A DNA stretch of 64,000 bases from JAIQFR01 sp041494445 (GTDB lineage: Bacteria; Acidobacteriota; Polarisedimenticolia; Polarisedimenticolales; JAIQFR01): positions 1 through 64,000 of the forward strand of contig JBGQAU010000003.1 in the NCBI GenBank assembly GCA_041494445.1, read 5' to 3'. Both the position numbers and the translations under genes were made by a program. Under the pieces are notes generated by a model, which ran no database searches, was not told the origin of the DNA, and worked only from the letters and a program-made list of their open reading frames with translations. This document shows positions 58,670 through 64,000 of this stretch, one piece after another; positions within the stretch are counted from its first letter, which is position 1; each line of letters starts with the position of its first letter.

Positions 58670-61600
58670 TTACGGGCAAGCTCCTGCGGAGTCTTGGACC
58701 CTGGGCCCGGACGTCGCGTCGCCGGCCGGCCCTTCGCCCGCCGCGCTGAGGCCGCGAACCAGGAACCAGTAGAAATCGCCGTCGGAGGGGGTCTCCGTGA
58801 TCAGTCCTCCGGTCGAGGTTTCCGGGGTGCTCGCGCGGCCGCACGAATCGGCGACCGCCGTCAGCAGGGCGGGCAGGTCCGGCGCGCTCCCGCGGTAGAG
58901 GTTGTAGCTCGCCGCGTTCGACGCCGCAGCCCACTGCACCGTGTCTCTGTCCGCCCAGACGAGGCCCGTCGCCTCCCCCGCCGGCGATGGGGTGCACGCC
59001 TGGCAGGTCGGGTCCGCCGTGGCCGTGAGCGTGACCGACCAGCTCTGCAGCGTCCCCGTGTCCCCCGGGCCCGTGTCCTGGACCTCGAGCTTCCAGGTGC
59101 CGTTGGCTGCGAGTCCGTTCAACGCCGACAGCGCCGCGTCGGGCCGGTAGCTCCCCGTGAACGGAGCGGCGCCCGAGGCGATCGGCGTCGAAGCCTGGTC
59201 GTCGAACACCGTGTTCGTGAAGTTGTCCCCGGAGCTGCCCCGGTGGTCGGCCAGGATCACGCGTGTCCCGTTCGGTCCGATGAGGGTGAGGAGGAGGTCG
59301 CCGTCGTAGGTGTGCGCAACGTTGAGCGTGGCGTTGACATCCTGGATCGTCCCCGTGTTGCTGATGGGGAGGTTCGACGTGACGGTCGCGTTGTCGAGGA
59401 TCGACTTGGGCACGTCGGAGGACGGGTAGGTGTTCGTCGCCTGCGTGGGCGATCCGGTCGGCAGCGAGAACGACGAGTTCCAGCTCCCCTCGTTCGAGCT
59501 GAAGCGGATCGAGAAGTCGATCGCCCCGCCGCACGTGAAGGAAGGGCTCACGACGAAGCCGAAGTGGTTCGGGTTGCTCGGGGCGGACCCGCCAGCCGCG
59601 AGGTCCGGGAACGTCGCCTGGCCGTCCGTGACGGTCACGCCGGCCGTGGCGGTGGAAAGCGTGCCGGAGACGCCTGTGACGCCCGAAGTGCCGTTGCCGC
59701 GGGCGGTCACGACGAGGGTGACGTTCTCTCCCGGCTCGATCACGCCGTTGCCTCCGCCCGAGCCGGTCCCGTTGCAGGCGTCGGTCCTCGCGGACGAGGC
59801 GTACTGGATCGAGGGCCCGCAAGCCTGCGCGGGATAGGTCAGCTGGAGCTCGAAGCCGACGATCGTCCCGACGTCGCTGCCGGCGCCGTCCACGGCCTTC
59901 AGCGTCCAGGTCCCCGCCGCGCTCCTCCCGTTGAAGACCGACAGCGGCTGGTCGGGCCGGAACGAGCCGGTGAAAGGAGGGCTGCCGCTGGCGATCGCCG
60001 TCGTCGCCTGGTCGTCGAACACCGTGTTCGTGAAGTTGTCGCCCGAGCCCCCCCTCCTGCCGGAGAGCGCCACCGTGGTGCCGTCGGGGCCGATCAGCGA
60101 GAGCGTGATGTCGCCGTCGTACGTGTGGGTGACGTTGACCTTCGCGTTGACGTCGACGATCGTGTTCGCGTCCGGGACGCTCACCGTCACCGAGGCGCCG
60201 GTGGAATTGTTGTCGGGGATCGAAACCGGCGGGCCAAGGTAGGAGTAAGCCGGGTTCACGTTCTTTCCCGTCGCGAAGCTGTAGTACGTGCCGCCATTGT
60301 TGTCGGAAACCGAATTGCCCGCCGCATCCACCGACTCGACCCGGAAGTAGTAGGTGAGGCACTCCGCGAGGCCGGTCAGCGCCACGCCGTGGGACGTGAC
60401 GAGGGCCGCGACCGAGGTGGTGGAGCTTCCGGGCGGCGCCGTTCCGTAGTGGACGACGCTCGTCGAGGCCTCGTCGGTCGTCCAGGTGACCGTCGCACCG
60501 CTCCCCGTGACGTTCGTGGATTGGACGTTCGTGATCACGGGCGCCGCGCAGTCGGTCATGGCGGTCGCGCTGTAGAGAACGTTCGCGGCGCCGTTGCAGT
60601 CGAGGACGTCCGTGTAGGATCCCGCGATGTCGTCACCCGGAGCGACGCTCAGGAGGCCGTCCCCTTGGACCGGCGAGGCGCTCGTCGTGGCGATCGTCCC
60701 CGTGAAGATCATCGAGTCCGGTCCGGTTTCGGTGAGCACGACCGTTTCCGGCCCCGTCTCGGTGTCGCTCCAGACGGTGACGGTGGCGGTCTCCACCACG
60801 GCGGGGTTCGTGTTCAGGTCCCGGTCGCCCACCGCGACGCGCACGGTGCTGCCGTCGCAGCTGTACGACCCCCGGTCGAAGGCGATCTTGAACGGCTCGG
60901 CCAGCTCCGCGAGCGTCGCGAGTGACGCCTTGACCACCGAGTAGAAGAAGGCGGGGCTCCCGTTGTTCTTGATGGTGTCCGAGGAGGTGTGGTAGTAGGG
61001 GTAGTTCCCCGAGTGGCCGCAGTACCCCTCGTTGTCGGTGATCCCGCAGACCGCCTTCCAGCCCCGGGTCCAGAACGGATAGTGGTCCGAGGCGTTGAGG
61101 CTCGGGCAGAGGAACGCGTCCACCGCGAGTCCGGTGCCGTAGGTCGTCGCCGCCTGGGAGAAGCGGAGAGCGAGGTCCTCCGAGGCGGCGTTGTAGTCGA
61201 GGTCGAGGTTCTCGGGATTCGGCGTGCCGTCGCCCGCCCAGCCGATCATGTCCATGTTGAGGACGCCGAGGATGTTCTCGCCGCGGCTCGCCGCGTCGGC
61301 GGCGTAGGCTTCGCTGCCGTACAGCCCCTGCTCCTCGCCGGTGCAGTTGATGAACTTCACCGTGTTGCGGAACGCGTAGCAGCTCATGATCCGCGCCGAC
61401 TCGAGGATGTTGACCGACGCCGAGGCGTTGTCGTCCGCGCCGGGTGCTAAGCCGCTCGAGGGAAGGTCGTCGAGGTGGCCGATCACGATGAACACGTTGT
61501 CGGGATTCACCGCGCCCTGGTGCGTGCCGATGACGTTCGGCTTGTACGTGGTGCTCCAGGTCTGGTACTGGGCCGCCACCTTGTAACCCGTGTACCTGTT

Positions 61601-62230
61601 GTAGCAGTACGTCCCGGCATCGGCGCACCCCTGCGAGGCGGAGTATCGCGTCCCGGTCGGGGAATTCGCCGTGAGATCGTTCCAGAACTGGTCGATCTGG
61701 GTCGTGCTGACCGAGTTCACCATCTGCTGCACGAGAGGATCGCCGGCCAGGTCGGAGACGGCGGAGTCCGGGCGGAGGAGAGACGGAGTGTCCCTCGGCG
61801 GGTCCACCGGGTCGGATGGCACGACGGAGACGAACACCTTCGCTTCCTCGAGGAGTTCCATGGAAACGTTCGGGTCGACCCTCACCAGCACCCAGTTGTC
61901 CTCATGAAAGAGAACGGTGCCCATCGATTCGAGCATCCCGCGCCGCGAATCGGGTCTCAGGCCGATGACCAGGTAGCGCCGGTCCCCGGCTGCGGGATCG
62001 AGCACGGTCGTCTCGTACCCGCGCTTCTCGAGCCCCTCGACGTCTCGCGGGTCGCCCCGGAGGAACAGGCACGAGTCCATCTCCGCGACGATCGGGAAGC
62101 CCGCGAGCCTGAGGAGCTTCAGGTCGTCGGCGGTCTTCCGCCCGACCCGGACCAGGATCGTGGAATCGGCGGCGACGGCCGCGCCGCAGGCGAGGATCAG
62201 ACAGCAGATCGAGACGGCGATTCGCTTCAC
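58670..62230 (-). CDS. Secreted M28 metallopeptidase with two P-domains and a fibronectin-like C-terminus
   Basis: A 1186-residue exported aminopeptidase-like protein with a signal peptide (ISICC-type, cut near AVAADS). The M28 zinc ligands appear as H252 (IGHLDDLPS), D266 (GADDNAS), E299/E300 (NCTGEEQGL), D327 (LNMDMIGW) and a late His in YYHTSSDT. After a fibronectin-like region come two proprotein-convertase P-domains, each with THTYDGD or AHTYDGD and GDNFTNTVFDDQA, then a C-terminal module ending SAGACP. The GTG start at 62230 follows GGGGGG. The two P-domain coding regions share an identical 35-bp stretch. Confidence 0.9.
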   Translation of the reverse strand: MKRIAVSICCLILACGAAVAADSTILVRVGRKTADDLKLLRLAGFPIVAEMDSCLFLRGDPRDVEGLEKRGYETTVLDPAAGDRRYLVIGLRPDSRRGMLESMGTVLFHEDNWVLVRVDPNVSMELLEEAKVFVSVVPSDPVDPPRDTPSLLRPDSAVSDLAGDPLVQQMVNSVSTTQIDQFWNDLTANSPTGTRYSASQGCADAGTYCYNRYTGYKVAAQYQTWSTTYKPNVIGTHQGAVNPDNVFIVIGHLDDLPSSGLAPGADDNASASVNILESARIMSCYAFRNTVKFINCTGEEQGLYGSEAYAADAASRGENILGVLNMDMIGWAGDGTPNPENLDLDYNAASEDLALRFSQAATTYGTGLAVDAFLCPSLNASDHYPFWTRGWKAVCGITDNEGYCGHSGNYPYYHTSSDTIKNNGSPAFFYSVVKASLATLAELAEPFKIAFDRGSYSCDGSTVRVAVGDRDLNTNPAVVETATVTVWSDTETGPETVVLTETGPDSMIFTGTIATTSASPVQGDGLLSVAPGDDIAGSYTDVLDCNGAANVLYSATAMTDCAAPVITNVQSTNVTGSGATVTWTTDEASTSVVHYGTAPPGSSTTSVAALVTSHGVALTGLAECLTYYFRVESVDAAGNSVSDNNGGTYYSFATGKNVNPAYSYLGPPVSIPDNNSTGASVTVSVPDANTIVDVNAKVNVTHTYDGDITLSLIGPDGTTVALSGRRGGSGDNFTNTVFDDQATTAIASGSPPFTGSFRPDQPLSVFNGRSAAGTWTLKAVDGAGSDVGTIVGFELQLTYPAQACGPSIQYASSARTDACNGTGSGGGNGVIEPGENVTLVVTARGNGTSGVTGVSGTLSTATAGVTVTDGQATFPDLAAGGSAPSNPNHFGFVVSPSFTCGGAIDFSIRFSSNEGSWNSSFSLPTGSPTQATNTYPSSDVPKSILDNATVTSNLPISNTGTIQDVNATLNVAHTYDGDLLLTLIGPNGTRVILADHRGSSGDNFTNTVFDDQASTPIASGAAPFTGSYRPDAALSALNGLAANGTWKLEVQDTGPGDTGTLQSWSVTLTATADPTCQACTPSPAGEATGLVWADRDTVQWAAASNAASYNLYRGSAPDLPALLTAVADSCGRASTPETSTGGLITETPSDGDFYWFLVRGLSAAGEGPAGDATSGPRVQDSAGACP
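59193..59227 (-). repeat. P-domain direct repeat, copy 1
   Basis: These 35 bp are identical to 60006-60040 and code for the conserved GDNFTNTVFDDQA part of the second P-domain of the M28 peptidase. The flanking protein is similar but the flanking DNA has diverged. Confidence 0.8.
60006..60040 (-). repeat. P-domain direct repeat, copy 2
   Basis: Identical to 59193-59227; codes for the same segment of the first P-domain. The 813-bp spacing in the same orientation makes this a site where recombination could add or remove one P-domain. Confidence 0.8.
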
Positions 62231-62418
62231 GTTGCCCCCCGAATGGAACGAAAGAAACCTCGCGCAAGGCAGGCGACCCGTCCCGTACGCCTCTCGGGCC
62301 GAACGCTGCTCCGGTTTCCCCGGAGCAAGACGCTCGTCCGCCCGACCGGGCCTTCCGGGACCGCACGCCCACAGGAAGCGTACGACGAAAAGCGGAAAAA
62401 GGAAGGGGAACCGCGCCG

Positions 62419-62628
62419 ATGATGCGGTGGCCGGCCGCGGACCCGCCCGCCTCCTCCACCGTACCGCGGCGCGCGTTCGTGCTGTTCTTCGCCGCCGCGG
62501 TCGGCTACGTCTCGCTCAGCCAGGAGATGATCTGGATGCGCCTCGTGTCGTACATGACCGGCGGCAACCCGTCGGCGTTCGCGCATGTTCTGGGGTTCTT
62601 CCTGGTCGGGGTGGCGTTGGGAGCGTTC
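62419..62628 (+). pseudogene. Truncated N-terminus of a spermidine-synthase-like membrane protein
   Basis: From ATG 62419 about 70 codons read as the first two helices of a polytopic protein of the MFS/spermidine-synthase-like type (FVLFFAAAVGYVSLSQEMIW, MRLVSYMTGGNPSAFAHVLG, FFLVGVALGAF). After about 62628 the frame continues to 62907 but the sequence abruptly becomes unrelated and overlaps the promoter and 5' end of the next gene. The rest of the protein is missing, so this is a broken gene or a rearrangement junction. Confidence 0.6.
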
Positions 62629-62656
62629 TGCGACCGGCAGCCCTCTCCTGCTGATT

Positions 62657-62686
62657 TTGGCGGCCGATCGCCGGCACAGGTATGCT
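62657..62686 (+). promoter_or_regulatory. Candidate promoter of the PAS/PP2C gene
   Basis: TTGGCG (62657-62662) and TATGCT (62681-62686) with an 18-bp spacer lie 60 bp before the ATG at 62747. They begin right after the truncated membrane-protein relic ends. Confidence 0.45.
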
Positions 62687-62746
62687 GGAGCGTTCCGTGG
62701 CAGCTCGCTTTGGCTGCCGCAGTGATCGAAGCTCGAGGAGAAGCCG

Positions 62747-64000
62747 ATGCACGAGCCTCTCGAAGAAGCCCAGCCGACCGGCCCCCGCGCGGACGACGGG
62801 ACTTCGCATCGCCCATCGCCACCCACGGGCTCGCCCGACGCATCTCGGAACGGTCTAGGCGGCTCGCAGCCGAGGCTCCTGCAGGACGTCGTCGACAGCA
62901 TCCCTGATGGCGTCGTGGTGGCGGACAGGAATGGCCGGTTCCTGCACTTCAATCCGGCCGCCGAACGGATTCTGGGTCTGGGGCCGCTCGGCGTACCCGT
63001 CGCCGACTGGAGTCTGGCCTACGGTTGTTTCTGCGAGGACGGCGTCACACCGCTCCCCTCGGATGAGCTCCCGCTGGCCCGAGCCATGAGGGGCGACACC
63101 GTCTTTGACTTCCCGCTCTTCGTCAGGAACCGGTGCGTGCCTGAGGGAGTCTGGCTGAGCATCGATGCCAGCCCGCTCAAAGACGACACCGGGGCGCTCA
63201 TCGGCGGCATCGTGGTCTTCCGTGACGTGACGGAGAAACGTCGGGAACACCCGCGCATCGAGCTGCTGTCCTGGGTCGTGGAGCAGACCGCCGACATGGT
63301 CGTCATCACCGATCGCGACGGCCTGATCGAGTACGTGAACGCGGCCGTGGAACGGACGACCGGATTCGCGGCGTCGGAACTGATAGGCCGGACCCCCCGG
63401 GCGTTCCGGTCCGGCGCTCACGACAACGCGTTCTACGACGATCTGTGGGCGACGCTTTCCGCGGGCCAGGTGTATCGCGGCACGATCATCAACCGCAAGA
63501 AGAACGGCGACACGTTCCATTCCGAGCAGACGATCACGCCGATTCGGGATGCCACGGGGAACGTGGCTTACTTCGTGTCGGTCGGCAGGGACATGACCGA
63601 CCGTCGCAGGGCCGAAGCGCAAGAGAGCCGCCACCTTCTGGCACGGGCTGTCCAGCAGCGGCTCCTTCCGGCCGTTCCGCCCTCCGTCTGCGGGTTCAAG
63701 ATCGGGGGCGCCGTGTACACCGCCGACAAGACGGGCGGGGACTACATCGATTTCATTCCGCTCCCCGATTTCACCACAGGGGTCGTGGTGGGCGACGTGA
63801 GCGGGCACGCGTTCGACGCCGCCCTCGTGATGGCCCAAACGCGGGCCTTTCTTAGATCGATAGCGCAGACGACCGCTGACCCCGGAACCATACTCACGCG
63901 GGTGAACCGGGCGCTCGTCGGCGACATCGCGGAGAACCAGTTCGTCACGCTGGTGTTCGCCTGTCTGCACGAGCCGTCAAGAACGTTGCGATATGCCAGC
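62747..64000 (+). CDS. PAS-PAS-PP2C (RsbU-type) phosphatase, 3' end outside window
   Basis: ATG 62747 with GAGGAG 6 nt upstream opens a frame that remains open for 418 codons to the window edge. Two PAS domains (about residues 50-165 with PDGVVVADRNGRFLHFNPAA, and 170-290 with ADMVVITDRDGLIEYVNAAV) precede the start of a PP2C/SpoIIE domain (DKTGGDYIDFIPLPDF, VVVGDVSGHAFDAALVMAQT). Such enzymes dephosphorylate anti-anti-sigma factors in partner-switching stress responses. No membrane segment is seen. The missing part should contain the last metal-binding Asp residues. Confidence 0.88.
   Translation, partial: MHEPLEEAQPTGPRADDGTSHRPSPPTGSPDASRNGLGGSQPRLLQDVVDSIPDGVVVADRNGRFLHFNPAAERILGLGPLGVPVADWSLAYGCFCEDGVTPLPSDELPLARAMRGDTVFDFPLFVRNRCVPEGVWLSIDASPLKDDTGALIGGIVVFRDVTEKRREHPRIELLSWVVEQTADMVVITDRDGLIEYVNAAVERTTGFAASELIGRTPRAFRSGAHDNAFYDDLWATLSAGQVYRGTIINRKKNGDTFHSEQTITPIRDATGNVAYFVSVGRDMTDRRRAEAQESRHLLARAVQQRLLPAVPPSVCGFKIGGAVYTADKTGGDYIDFIPLPDFTTGVVVGDVSGHAFDAALVMAQTRAFLRSIAQTTADPGTILTRVNRALVGDIAENQFVTLVFACLHEPSRTLRYAS

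Overview
The window is high-GC bacterial DNA with tightly packed genes, frequent GTG and TTG starts, and many 4-nt (ATGA/GTGA) overlaps. Outer-membrane barrels, lipoproteins and a periplasmic adaptor point to a diderm. Several genes fit an uncultured Acidobacteriota-like organism: a Tricorn-like S41 protease, an M28 peptidase with P-domains and fibronectin-like C-terminal modules, a TPR membrane mannosyltransferase-like protein, a fused formiminotransferase-cyclodeaminase, and a second secreted protein ending in a similar fibronectin-like module. No rRNA or complete tRNA is present, so this taxonomic guess is inference.

Layout. (1) 0-10.7 kb is an accessory region. It holds the start of a RiPP-like precursor peptide running off the left edge, an HNH relic, a single-chain restriction-modification enzyme, two small or secreted proteins sharing a duplicated 5' module, and a gene-poor kilobase with four ~32-bp-spaced repeats. 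A trio of abortive-infection-like genes (AbiJ-NTD4 type, Abi-C type, ApeA-like HEPN) follows, and a tRNA-3'-end-like scrap lies at the outer border. (2) 10.7-21.4 kb is housekeeping: glucan phosphorylase, an old yellow enzyme, a fused Ni/Co ECF transporter, a DUF4824/DUF2157 membrane pair, and FTCD. (3) 21.4-34.9 kb is a nitrogen-assimilation hub. A three-gene glutamate synthase operon has a duplicated FMN barrel and a GlcD/GlcF-like flavo-iron-sulfur protein instead of GltD. Next to it are a cytosolic sensor kinase, an NtrC-shaped regulator lacking the sigma-54 loop, AmtB and a porin. (4) 35-40.2 kb has an adaptor plus two MacB-like permeases without an ATPase, then an AAA/DUF4143 ATPase with a conspicuous palindromic operator and probably a leaderless mRNA. 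(5) 40.3-51.7 kb carries YceI, an aldo-keto reductase, a glycosyltransferase-methyltransferase fusion, a prepilin, an Xre-RES toxin-antitoxin pair, the Tricorn-like protease, small membrane or lipid-anchored proteins, and an outer-membrane barrel. (6) 51.7-64 kb carries a GT-C membrane protein, a lipid-anchored phosphodiesterase with TPRs, a PilZ protein, a TMTC-like TPR membrane protein, the M28 peptidase, a truncated membrane-protein relic, and the 5' part of a PAS/PP2C phosphatase that continues past the right edge.

The most promising less-described systems are the GltD-less glutamate synthase operon beside a regulator that probably cannot use sigma-54, the compact Abi trio next to a restriction enzyme, and the palindrome-controlled leaderless ATPase gene. 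All functional statements rest on reading motifs by eye; no database search was run.
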